From Candidatus Agrococcus pullicola (GTDB taxonomy: Bacteria; Actinomycetota; Actinomycetes; Actinomycetales; Microbacteriaceae), in assembly GCA_019115685.1 (NCBI GenBank), contig DXDC01000007.1:1-17478 (forward strand): DNA of 17,478 nucleotides, given 5' to 3'. Under the pieces are notes generated by a model. The model did not search any database. It saw only the letters and a list, made by a program, of their open reading frames with translations, and was not told the DNA's origin. Shown here piece after piece: positions 7,605 to 14,729 of the stretch. The first letter of the stretch is position 1. Every line of letters begins with the position of its first letter. The translations under genes and the position numbers were made by a program.

Positions 7605-7620
7605 GGGACGCCCGAGCGGT
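7584..7620. terminator. Strong hairpin between the convergent lacI-type and HIT genes
   Basis: ACCGCTCGGGCG (7584-7595) and CGCCCGAGCGGT (7609-7620) form a perfect 12-bp stem with a 13-nt loop that includes the lacI-type stop codon (7602-7604). There is no U-tract, which is common for GC-rich actinobacterial terminators. By symmetry it could act on both convergent transcripts. Confidence 0.7.
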
Positions 7621-7626
7621 GGGAAC

Positions 7627-7676
7627 GTCCCGCCGTCGCGAGGTGCGAGACCGGCTCCAGCAACGAGTCTCGGGAC
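7627..7676 (-). terminator. Nested hairpin just after the HIT gene
   Basis: GTCCCG (7627-7632) pairs with CGGGAC (7671-7676), and CGAGAC (7646-7651) pairs with GTCTCG (7667-7672); the two pairings overlap by two bases, so they compete partly. It begins a few bases past the minus-strand stop of the HIT gene and would close the sugar operon transcript. No U-tract. Confidence 0.45.
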
Positions 7677-7679
7677 GGC

Positions 7680-8165
7680 TCAGCTCTGTTCGTCCCCGTT
7701 CGGGTGGGGTGCGGGCCAGGCACGTCCGATGCGCCGTGCCAGCTGGTCGCGCTCCGCGTCGGAGAGCGGTTCGTCCTCGGCGTTGTACGCAGACACCTTT
7801 GCTCCACGTCGTTCGGTCGGCAGATCGGCCATCCGTGGCGCGAGGCTGAAATGTACGTGCTTCACCCCCTCAGCGAACTGCATCACGTACGTCTTCTGCG
7901 CACCGAACTCGTCGACGTGCACAACGGATGCCTCGCGCAGGAGCTGGCCGAGCTCCGCCGCCTCCGTGGGAGTAAGTGCCGCGAGCGATTCCACATGACG
8001 TTGTGGCATCAGCAGCATCCAGCCGGGCAATGCGCTCCGGTGAGCGGTGACCCGCCAGAGTCCTGTCGCGTGCGCACGCTCGCGGGGTGGCGCATCCGCG
8101 ACGTCGGCCTCGCAGAAGGCACATGTCGAGGTGCCGGTCTCAGCGCCCCCGTTCGCGTCAGCCAT
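7680..8165 (-). CDS. HIT-family protein (histidine triad nucleotide hydrolase/transferase fold)
   Basis: A 161-aa HIT-superfamily protein; members hydrolyse or transfer nucleoside phosphates (Hint, Fhit, GalT relatives). The strand-loop GWMLLMPQRHVES (about 48-60) and the triad region KHVHFSLAPR are present. C15-x-x-C18 near the N-terminus resembles the zinc knuckle of some HIT proteins. The triad reads H103-x-H105-x-S107: the middle, normally nucleophilic, His is kept, but the third is Ser. I chose ATG 8165 because it overlaps the stop of the solute-binding protein gene in ATGGCTGA (8158-8165), a translational-coupling arrangement; ATG 8192 would need a 35-bp overlap. As the last gene of a glycan operon, a sugar-nucleotide or sugar-phosphate role is possible but unproven. 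Confidence 0.87.
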   Translation of the reverse strand: MADANGGAETGTSTCAFCEADVADAPPRERAHATGLWRVTAHRSALPGWMLLMPQRHVESLAALTPTEAAELGQLLREASVVHVDEFGAQKTYVMQFAEGVKHVHFSLAPRMADLPTERRGAKVSAYNAEDEPLSDAERDQLARRIGRAWPAPHPNGDEQS

Positions 8166-9504
8166 TGTTCTCGGCGAGAACTCGTTCGCCATTCCGGATC
8201 AGCTGAGCGACGGCTTCTTCGACACTGAGACGGCCGTAGGCGATCTCCTCACCGGCGCGGGTGATCTCGGCGTTGAATGCCTCTGCACCCTCCGGCCGAA
8301 TCGGGAACGATCGCTGCGGCAACTCCTGCTCCTCCGAGATCTGGGTGATGAACTTGGTCTCGTCTTCGGTCAGCTCGGGCAGCAACGCCTCGCGGACCGC
8401 TGCGGATGACGGTGCTCCTTGGCTCAGCGTGGTCTCGACCGCGGCATCCACGTTGTTGATCAGGAAGCTGATCAGTTCCGTCGCCAACTCAGGGTGGTCC
8501 GTGTTGGCCGCGGCGCTGAGCAGGATCGGCGGGAAAAAGCGCCAGTCTTCGGACGCATCCGGCGAGGCGGGAACACCCGCGAGCCCGATGTCGTTCGGCG
8601 TGAGGTCTTGCACGATCGTGAGGTGGTTGGTCGATGACGGGCGGAGCGCGGCGCGCCCGGTCACGATCAGGTCGTTCGTCCAGCCGGAGCTTTCGCTCTC
8701 CTTCTGGATGTCCGCCGGCGGAGCGGCACCCGCATCGCGCAGGTCGGCCCAGAACTGGAACCACGATTCAGCGGTCTCGGCCGTGAAACCGATCTCGCCC
8801 TCGTCGGTGAACAGTTCCTCGTCGGCCTGCCGGATCCACGATTCGAAGTGGCGATGTGTCGAGCCGGTCGTCGGGTCGACAGTCCCGTAGTAGCCATCGG
8901 CAGTGTCCATTGCGGCACGTGCCGCTTCGGCGTACCCGTCCCAGGTGTCGAGCTCTGCGGGATCGACACCGACCTCTGCCAGTCGCGCCGCGTCGTACAG
9001 CGTCGCCTGGCCCACGTAGTGGCTTGGCAGCCCGTAGACGCCATCGCCGACGGTACCGTCTGCCGCAGCGGTCTCGCCGAGGTCGTCGGTGTCGATCGTG
9101 TCTCCGATGTACTCGCCGAGGTCGAGCAGTGCGCCGGACGATCCGTATCGGCCGAGATGGGTGTCGCGCATGAACATCACGTCTGGCAGATCGCCGGCGG
9201 CGGCGGACGTCGCGAGTCGTTCCAAGTAGGGCGTCAGGTCGGCGAACTGGAGATCGATGCTGACGTTCTCGTGCTCCTCCTCGAAGATCTCGACCGCGGC
9301 CTCGTAGAGCGCGGCGCGGTCAGAGTCTCCCCAGAGTGCGACCTGCAGCTCCATTGTGCCGTCGCCGGAGCCGGTTCCATTTCCGCCGCAGGCGCTGAGA
9401 ACCAGTCCGAACGTCGCAACGGTCGCTGCGGCAGCCGCGACGCGGCCGCCGCGATAGCGAGGGTGGGGCTGCCCCGCGGTGCGTCGTGTCTGTGATGTGA
9501 ACAT
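8158..9504 (-). CDS. CUT1-type ABC transporter sugar-binding lipoprotein
   Basis: A 448-aa extracellular solute-binding protein (family 1, MalE-like). A basic N-terminus and hydrophobic segment lead to the lipobox LSAC with C39 as lipidation site, followed by a GGNGTGSGDGT linker. The mature domain begins MELQVALWGDSDRAALYEAA and contains the family's FEEEHENVSID and DLPDVMFMRDTHLGRYG stretches. AAAGGAAC lies 7 nt before ATG 9504. The frame stays open much further upstream, but the lipoprotein signal fixes the start. It delivers sugar or oligosaccharide to the two permeases encoded upstream in the same transcript. The ligand cannot be named; the co-transcribed glycosidase suggests a galactoside- or fucoside-like oligosaccharide. 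Confidence 0.93.
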   Translation of the reverse strand: MFTSQTRRTAGQPHPRYRGGRVAAAAATVATFGLVLSACGGNGTGSGDGTMELQVALWGDSDRAALYEAAVEIFEEEHENVSIDLQFADLTPYLERLATSAAAGDLPDVMFMRDTHLGRYGSSGALLDLGEYIGDTIDTDDLGETAAADGTVGDGVYGLPSHYVGQATLYDAARLAEVGVDPAELDTWDGYAEAARAAMDTADGYYGTVDPTTGSTHRHFESWIRQADEELFTDEGEIGFTAETAESWFQFWADLRDAGAAPPADIQKESESSGWTNDLIVTGRAALRPSSTNHLTIVQDLTPNDIGLAGVPASPDASEDWRFFPPILLSAAANTDHPELATELISFLINNVDAAVETTLSQGAPSSAAVREALLPELTEDETKFITQISEEQELPQRSFPIRPEGAEAFNAEITRAGEEIAYGRLSVEEAVAQLIRNGERVLAENNG

Positions 9505-9518
9505 CGGTGTTCCTTTCT

Positions 9519-9534
9519 TCGGCAGCGGTGCCGA
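9519..9534 (-). promoter_or_regulatory. Small hairpin before the solute-binding protein gene
   Basis: TCGGCA-GCGG-TGCCGA gives a 6-bp stem and 4-nt loop just upstream of the ribosome site (about 9510-9517) of the lipoprotein gene, inside a 110-bp gap in an otherwise tightly packed operon. It could cap a processed 3' segment of the transcript so that the binding protein is made in excess over the permeases, as often seen in such operons. This is inference from position. Confidence 0.35.
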
Positions 9535-9614
9535 GGTGGGTGGGGTCGAGATGGTCGTGCAGGAATGCGATGGGGACGCCGGCGCAACGCGAGGTCGGCC
9601 AGCACAGGAGGGGT

Positions 9615-10538
9615 CTACTTCAGTCCGGTGGTCGCGATGCCTTTGAGTAGCTGCTTCTGCGCGAGCAGGAACACCACGAACAGAGGCAGCAGCGAGAGGA
9701 CCGACATTGCGAACATCGGTCCCCATTGCGAAGCGCCGGTGGAATCCATGAACGCGTTCAGCGCGATCGGGACGGTGAAGAGGTTGCGGTCGGTGATGTA
9801 CAGCAGCGGCGTGAGGAAGTCGTTCCAGGTCCAGATGAACGTGAACACGGCCGCCACGGCCATTGCCGGGCGCATCAACGGCAGGATGATCCGCCAGAAC
9901 ACGGCGATCGGTCCGCATCCGTCGACCGTCGCCGCGTCATCCAGTTCGCGCGGGAGGCCGCGGATGAACTGGATCATCAGGAAGATGAAGAACGCGTCGA
10001 CCGCGAGGAACTTTGGGACGACCAGCGGCAGGTAGGTGTTCGTCCAATCGATCGACTGGAACATGATGTACTGCGGCACGAGAACCACGTGGAACGGCAG
10101 CATGATCGTGCCGAGCATCGACGCGAACAAGATCTTCTTGCCGCGGAACTCCAGCCGCGCGAACGCATAGGCGGCGAAGCAGCACGAGAACAGGTTCCCG
10201 ACCACCGCGCACGCGGCGACGAGGAACGAGTTCAAGAAGAATGCGCCGAACGGAACGCCGATGGCATCCCATCCGCTCACGAAGTTGTCGAGGGTGAACT
10301 CGGTCGGGAGCAATCCCGGTTCCGAGAAGATCAGCTCCTGCGGTTTGAATGAGCTCGCGACCATCCACAACAGCGGGTAGATCATCAGCAGCCCGACGAC
10401 GATGACACCGACATGCGCGAAGGCTCGGCTCAGCGCGCGCCGTCGTCGCCTGCGGATCATTTCGGGCCGGTCGCGCGTCGAGGTGACTCGCTCGCGGCGG
10501 GAATCGGTGCGGGGCTCGTGGGTCTTCAGGTTCGTCAT
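9615..10538 (-). CDS. CUT1 ABC transporter permease (MalG-like)
   Basis: A 307-aa membrane permease with six predicted segments: the first near LSRAFAHVGVIVVGLLMIYPLLWM, the last near MSVLSLLPLFVVFLLAQ. The cytoplasmic EAA loop reads ELDDAATVDGCGPIAVFWRI, which contacts the ATPase. The C-terminal QKQLLKGIATTGLK is typical of the MalG branch. Three ATGs follow one another (10544, 10541, 10538); GGGGGAG (10547-10553) is 2, 5 and 8 nt away respectively, so the third has the best spacing. The first would overlap the preceding permease gene by 4 bp (ATGA). No ATPase gene is present, so a shared MsmK/UgpC-type ATPase elsewhere is expected. Confidence 0.92.
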   Translation of the reverse strand: MTNLKTHEPRTDSRRERVTSTRDRPEMIRRRRRRALSRAFAHVGVIVVGLLMIYPLLWMVASSFKPQELIFSEPGLLPTEFTLDNFVSGWDAIGVPFGAFFLNSFLVAACAVVGNLFSCCFAAYAFARLEFRGKKILFASMLGTIMLPFHVVLVPQYIMFQSIDWTNTYLPLVVPKFLAVDAFFIFLMIQFIRGLPRELDDAATVDGCGPIAVFWRIILPLMRPAMAVAAVFTFIWTWNDFLTPLLYITDRNLFTVPIALNAFMDSTGASQWGPMFAMSVLSLLPLFVVFLLAQKQLLKGIATTGLK

Positions 10539-10540
10539 CA

Positions 10541-11533
10541 TCATTTCTCCCCCGCGTAGAAGACCCAGCGTTTCGAGGTGCCGAACGCGAGCCAGGTGAA
10601 TAGCCCGATGACGATGAGCAGCACCCACGCCATCGCCGACGCGTACCCCATGTTGAAGTTGGTGAACGCCTGCTGGTAGAGGTACAGCGTGTAGAAGAGG
10701 GTCGAGTCGAGCGGGCCGCCCGAGCCGCCTGACACGACGTATGCCTGCGTGAACGCCTGGAACGCGTTGATCATCTGCAGCACGAGATTGAAGAAGATCA
10801 CTGGGCTCAGCATCGGCAGCGTGATGCTGACGAACTTGCGCCACCAGCTCGCGCCGTCGACCGATGCGGCCTCGTACAGGTCCTCTGGTACCTGACGGAG
10901 ACCGGCGAGGAAGATGATCATCGGCGAACCGAACGTCCAGACATTGAGCACGATCAGGGTGCCGAGCGCATACTCAGGTGTCGCGATCCAGTTCGGAAGA
11001 CCCTCGAATCCGAGCCCTTGGAGCGCCTGGTTCACCAGTCCATCCGATCCGAAGATCTGGCGCCAGAGCAGCGCCACCGCGACGCTTGATCCAAGCAGCG
11101 ACGGCAGGTAGTACACCGAGCGGTAGAACGGCAGGGCGCGAAGGCCGGTGTTCAGCAGCACGGCGATCGCGAGCGCGAAGGCGAGCTGCAGCGGTACTGA
11201 GACCAGCACGTATTGCATGGTGACGAGGGCCGAGCTCACGAACCGCTCGTCGTCCGTGAGCATCCGAACGTAGTTGTCGAGTCCGATCCAGTTCAGCCGA
11301 CCGAGCAGGTTGTAGTCGGTGAACGACAGGAAGAGCGACGCGAGCATCGGCCCGAGTGTGATCGTCAGCATCCCGATGCACCACGGTGCGAGGAACAACC
11401 ACGGCGCCCAGCGTGACGGCTTCGTTCTGCGTCTGCCGCGCGGCGGGTCGACCGGCGGCGGACTGACGCGGGTGGGAAGCTCCTCGCGATCATCGATCGC
11501 GAGGGTCTGCGACACTTCGTTGTGACTGACCAC
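10541..11533 (-). CDS. CUT1 ABC transporter permease (MalF-like)
   Basis: A 330-aa permease. A long hydrophilic N-terminus (about 40 residues, Pro/Arg-rich) precedes six membrane segments, the first being WAPWLFLAPWCIGMLTITLG. The EAA loop reads EDLYEAASVDGASWWRKF. The start is GTG 11533 with GGAGGG about 9 nt upstream. It pairs with the following MalG-like permease to form the channel for the substrate delivered by the lipoprotein encoded at 8158-9504. The stop is fused to the start region of the next gene, which implies coupled translation. Confidence 0.92.
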   Translation of the reverse strand: MVSHNEVSQTLAIDDREELPTRVSPPPVDPPRGRRRTKPSRWAPWLFLAPWCIGMLTITLGPMLASLFLSFTDYNLLGRLNWIGLDNYVRMLTDDERFVSSALVTMQYVLVSVPLQLAFALAIAVLLNTGLRALPFYRSVYYLPSLLGSSVAVALLWRQIFGSDGLVNQALQGLGFEGLPNWIATPEYALGTLIVLNVWTFGSPMIIFLAGLRQVPEDLYEAASVDGASWWRKFVSITLPMLSPVIFFNLVLQMINAFQAFTQAYVVSGGSGGPLDSTLFYTLYLYQQAFTNFNMGYASAMAWVLLIVIGLFTWLAFGTSKRWVFYAGEK

Positions 11534-11562
11534 TCTTTCGTTCCCTCCTGAGCGGATCCGGG

Positions 11563-12516
11563 TCAGTACCCGGCGACCTTGTCGACCACGTTGCTGAGGT
11601 CTTTGCCCTGCACGAACCGTTCGACGTTGCCGATGAAGATCTCGAAGCCTCGACTGGCGGTCGCGGCTGTCGTAGCGCCGTTGTGCGGCGTGACGATCGT
11701 GTTCGGCGCGCCCCAGAACGGGCTGTCCTCTGGCAAGGGCTCAATGCCGTGCGCGTCGATGCCGGCGCCCGCGATCGTTCCGTCCTGCAGCGCGCGCAGC
11801 AGCGCGTCATCGTCCGCGATCCCGCCACGCGAGATGCAGATGAAGTGCGCGGTGTCCTTCATCGCGGCAAACGCGGCGTCGTTGAACACGCCCGCCGTCA
11901 AGGGGGTGCGCGGCGCGGTGACGACCACGACGTCGGACTGGGCCAAGAACTCGTGCAGCCGGTCCAGACTGAACATCTCGTCGACGTTCGGCACCGCGAT
12001 CTCGGGGCGCCGACGGCATCCGAGTACCCGCATGTGGAACGCCTTGGCCTTTGCCGCGAGGTCGGTGCCCGCGTGACCGACGCCGAATATGCCGAGGGTC
12101 AGGCCGTTGAGCTCCGCGTGGGTGAACCGGTCCCAGCGCTTGTTGCGCTGAGCCTCGATCCAGCGCATCGCCTCGCGGTTCAACATCAACATCAGCATCA
12201 TCGAGTGCTCGGCCAGGGGGATCGCGCCGTTGCCAACGGAGGAGGTGAGAATGACGTCGCTGTGCAGCACCTCGTCTGTGAGGTCGGCGTCCGGGCCAGC
12301 GGCCCAGCTGTGGACCCACCGTACGTTCGGAGCAGAGGCGAGGGTGCCCTGGGGTGCTCCGCCCGCGATCGCGGTCGCCTCGGGGAGCAGATCTCGGGCG
12401 TCCTCGAGTGACGAAACGAATTCGACGCGTGCTCTCTCGCCCGCCGCCGCGCGGATCCGATTCTGCTTCTCCTCGCTCTGATGGCCGGTGACGACGACGG
12501 TATCTCGGTTGCTCAT
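11563..12516 (-). CDS. D-2-hydroxyacid dehydrogenase (NAD(P)-dependent)
   Basis: A 317-aa cytoplasmic oxidoreductase of the D-isomer 2-hydroxyacid dehydrogenase family, which interconverts 2-keto and D-2-hydroxy acids. The Rossmann motif is GIFGVGHAG (G145, G147, G150). The catalytic set is R230 (ISRGG), E259 (AHGIEP) and H278 (VTPHNG). The ATG at 12516 overlaps the stop of the glycosidase gene by 4 bp (ATGA). In the family's usual DxF-xEP stretch the sequence reads DAHGIEP, with His for Phe/Tyr. With a glycosidase and sugar importer in the same operon it probably processes an acidic sugar derivative, or an acid arising from the released monosaccharide. Confidence 0.9.
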   Translation of the reverse strand: MSNRDTVVVTGHQSEEKQNRIRAAAGERARVEFVSSLEDARDLLPEATAIAGGAPQGTLASAPNVRWVHSWAAGPDADLTDEVLHSDVILTSSVGNGAIPLAEHSMMLMLMLNREAMRWIEAQRNKRWDRFTHAELNGLTLGIFGVGHAGTDLAAKAKAFHMRVLGCRRRPEIAVPNVDEMFSLDRLHEFLAQSDVVVVTAPRTPLTAGVFNDAAFAAMKDTAHFICISRGGIADDDALLRALQDGTIAGAGIDAHGIEPLPEDSPFWGAPNTIVTPHNGATTAATASRGFEIFIGNVERFVQGKDLSNVVDKVAGY

Positions 12517-14594
12517 TCGCGGTTCTCCTTTGTGTGTTCGATGACGACGACGTCGAACTCGCGGAGCTCTGGGAGCAGCGCGCTGGCTCTGCCCGTGCCA
12601 TCGAATTCGACGGCCAGGCGCTCGCCGGTGCGGCGTGAGACGACCGCGGTGGGAACGTCGTCGAGGTGCAAGCGTGTCCCGAAGATCGGGAGCGCTGGGC
12701 CATACCCCTGGCGGCGCAGCCCCGACATGTTGATCAGGTGCACGACGGTGCGGCCGGCCGAGCGACTTGTGATCACCTCGACCTGTTCCGCAGTCTGGAC
12801 GACGACTCCGGTGCGCCGTCGTCCTTCGAGCGTACGGAGCACGTGGTCGCGCACGACCTGTAGGGAGGTCTCGCGGTAGGTGCGGCCGGGCGTGAACGGG
12901 ATGCGGATACTGGTGCCGTCGCCGACGGGGAGCTCGGCCCAGCCCGGGTGAGCGGTGACACGGTGTCCATACGTCTTCTCGGGCGGGCCGAGGGGCGCGG
13001 CCGTGACGTAGTGACCGTGCCGAGCGGCGGCACCCTGCCAGTTGAACAACCGGAGTACGCCGGTGACGGGGACCATCCGCGCAGACTGGGCAGTGGACAC
13101 GTCTTCATCGGCGTGGACATCGCCCACGTAGCTGTTGCGCAGGCGTTCGCGGTCGTCGATTGTCTCTGTGACGGTCGTGGCCGGCCCCGAGATCTGCACC
13201 GCGCCGGAATCGGCGATGGCGGAGCTGCCTGTGCTGAGCACAGTGCCTCCCGAGTGTAAGTACCGCTCGAGCGCCTCGACCTGGGCGTCGCTCAGCGCGC
13301 CGATGTCGGGGAGGAGCACGGCTGCGTGGGTGAGGCTCCCAGCAGCCTCGATCGCGGGGATATCCTCGGCTGCAATCACGTCGAAACTGCGCTGCTTCTC
13401 CTGCAACGCGAGGTACAGGCCTCTGAACTCCTCGGTCGCGCTCTGATGAGCGGAGCCGGTGAGTCGGAGCCGATCCGGGTACACCAACGCGACGTCTCCG
13501 TGCTGTTCGAGGTGCTCGTACACGTCGTTGTTGTCACGGTGGAAGCGTGTGACTTCACCGGCGACCGGCAGGTTCGGATAGTCGATGTCGCCCGGCGCTC
13601 CCATGATGTATGTCGACGGCACGGCTCCGCGCGCGATGGCCTGTACGAGGTACACGCCGAAATGCTCGGCCTGCTCGCCGGCCAGCCGGTAGGGCATGTC
13701 GATGAACGAGACTGCGTTCACGAGCACGGGCTTTTCGGGGCTCAGTGATTTGTGGGCGCTCACCGACGCGGCGGTTCGGAACGGCCAGAGTTCACGACCG
13801 ATCGCATTGTTCGCCTCGTGGAAGACGATGTCCGCCGATTGGCCGAGGATGAGGGCGGCCCCAGGATCGGCCGCCGCAACGTGAGCGCGGAACGCGGCGG
13901 AGAGCTCGTTCAGCGCCGTCGAGGCGAACCCGAGCCACCGGTCGTAGTGCGGATGCTGGGGACTGTCTGGCAACTCGAGGCCGTCAGTCTCGGCGGCGAA
14001 CCGAGAGTGACACGAACGGCAGTGGCACACGCCCCGGTAGCGACCGGAGTAGTCGACCTCGTTGAACGAGAACCAATTGAAGAAGAACCCGTCGACACCG
14101 TAGCGAGCGATGACCTCGTCGATCACGTCGAAGGCACGCTGCTGGTAGTACGCGCCGAGCGGGCACATGCTCGTCAGCCCCTGGTAGACCTGCGGCTCCC
14201 CCGAGGGATCGATATACCACCACTCGGGATGCTGCTTGGCGACTGCGGCCGTGACCTTCGAGAAGTCAATGCGCGCCATCACACGAATGCCCCGCCGTCG
14301 CGCCGCAGCGACCGCATCCGCGAGGAGGTCGCCGGAGGGTCGCTGTCGCAGATACGGGTTGACCGATTGGAAGGGCAGTTGCGACGGATAGAACGAGATG
14401 ATGCCGCCCGCGTTCACCAGCCAGACGTCCGCGCCATGTTCCTCAATCTGATCGAGGGTGGCGTCGACATCCATCAGCGCGTCGGGCTCGCGCAGGTTCG
14501 TCTGGAACATCCGGAACGGCGACTGCCACCATGGTTCGGGCTCACGGCGTCCCTCATCCACATTGGTCGTGAGCGGGCGAGCGGTCTCTGTCAC
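12513..14594 (-). CDS. GH42-like/GHL6-type glycoside hydrolase with trimerisation-like domain
   Basis: A 693-aa protein without a signal peptide, so a cytoplasmic glycosidase. Residues about 25-400 look like a TIM barrel: DVWLVNAGGIISFYPSQLPF, RRRGIRVMARIDFSK, HPEWWYIDPSGE, and YGVDGFFFNWFSFNEVDY. About 400-600 fits a beta-galactosidase trimerisation-type (class I amidotransferase-like) fold (ALVYPDRLRLTG, LLPDIGALSDAQVEALERYLHSGG). The C-terminal part is beta-rich. Cys144 plus C190-x-C192-x-x-C195 copies the zinc site of GH42 beta-galactosidases, and N178-E179 just before it matches the GH42 acid/base position. GH151 alpha-L-fucosidases and unclassified GHL6 proteins are alternatives. The start is GTG 14594 with AAGGGA upstream. 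First gene of the operon. Confidence 0.75.
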   Translation of the reverse strand: MTETARPLTTNVDEGRREPEPWWQSPFRMFQTNLREPDALMDVDATLDQIEEHGADVWLVNAGGIISFYPSQLPFQSVNPYLRQRPSGDLLADAVAAARRRGIRVMARIDFSKVTAAVAKQHPEWWYIDPSGEPQVYQGLTSMCPLGAYYQQRAFDVIDEVIARYGVDGFFFNWFSFNEVDYSGRYRGVCHCRSCHSRFAAETDGLELPDSPQHPHYDRWLGFASTALNELSAAFRAHVAAADPGAALILGQSADIVFHEANNAIGRELWPFRTAASVSAHKSLSPEKPVLVNAVSFIDMPYRLAGEQAEHFGVYLVQAIARGAVPSTYIMGAPGDIDYPNLPVAGEVTRFHRDNNDVYEHLEQHGDVALVYPDRLRLTGSAHQSATEEFRGLYLALQEKQRSFDVIAAEDIPAIEAAGSLTHAAVLLPDIGALSDAQVEALERYLHSGGTVLSTGSSAIADSGAVQISGPATTVTETIDDRERLRNSYVGDVHADEDVSTAQSARMVPVTGVLRLFNWQGAAARHGHYVTAAPLGPPEKTYGHRVTAHPGWAELPVGDGTSIRIPFTPGRTYRETSLQVVRDHVLRTLEGRRRTGVVVQTAEQVEVITSRSAGRTVVHLINMSGLRRQGYGPALPIFGTRLHLDDVPTAVVSRRTGERLAVEFDGTGRASALLPELREFDVVVIEHTKENRE

Positions 14595-14647
14595 GAAGTT
14601 TCCCTTCAGCGTTGACGGGAGCGTCGCAACCCAGCAGGTACCGGGTT

Positions 14648-14689
14648 GGTGTATCGATAGACTAGTGTCTCGATACACCTCTGTGTCAA
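14648..14689 (-). promoter_or_regulatory. Operon promoter with 32-bp inverted-repeat operator
   Basis: GGTGTATCGA (14648-14657) and TCGATACACC (14670-14679) are perfect 10-bp inverted arms around 12 bases that contain ACTAGT. Each arm also forms a CG-centred site (GTGTATCGATAGAC and GTGTCTCGATACAC), 16 bp apart. On the minus strand TTGACA (14684-14689) is a perfect -35, with TAGTCT (14659-14664) as a possible -10 at 19 bp, so the repeat covers the core promoter of the glycosidase/transporter operon. It also lies 51 bp before the divergent dehydrogenase start. The likely repressor is the LacI protein encoded at 6546-7604; a GntR-type protein cannot be excluded. Confidence 0.7.
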
Positions 14690-14729
14690 GCTCCAATAAC
14701 TTCGACGAAGAAGAAGGGATCCAGATCCG

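Noticed and set aside
9505..9918. N-terminal extension of the solute-binding protein frame
   Set aside because: The lipoprotein signal with its lipobox and a good ribosome site place the start at 9504; the upstream open frame overlaps the permease gene and is chance.
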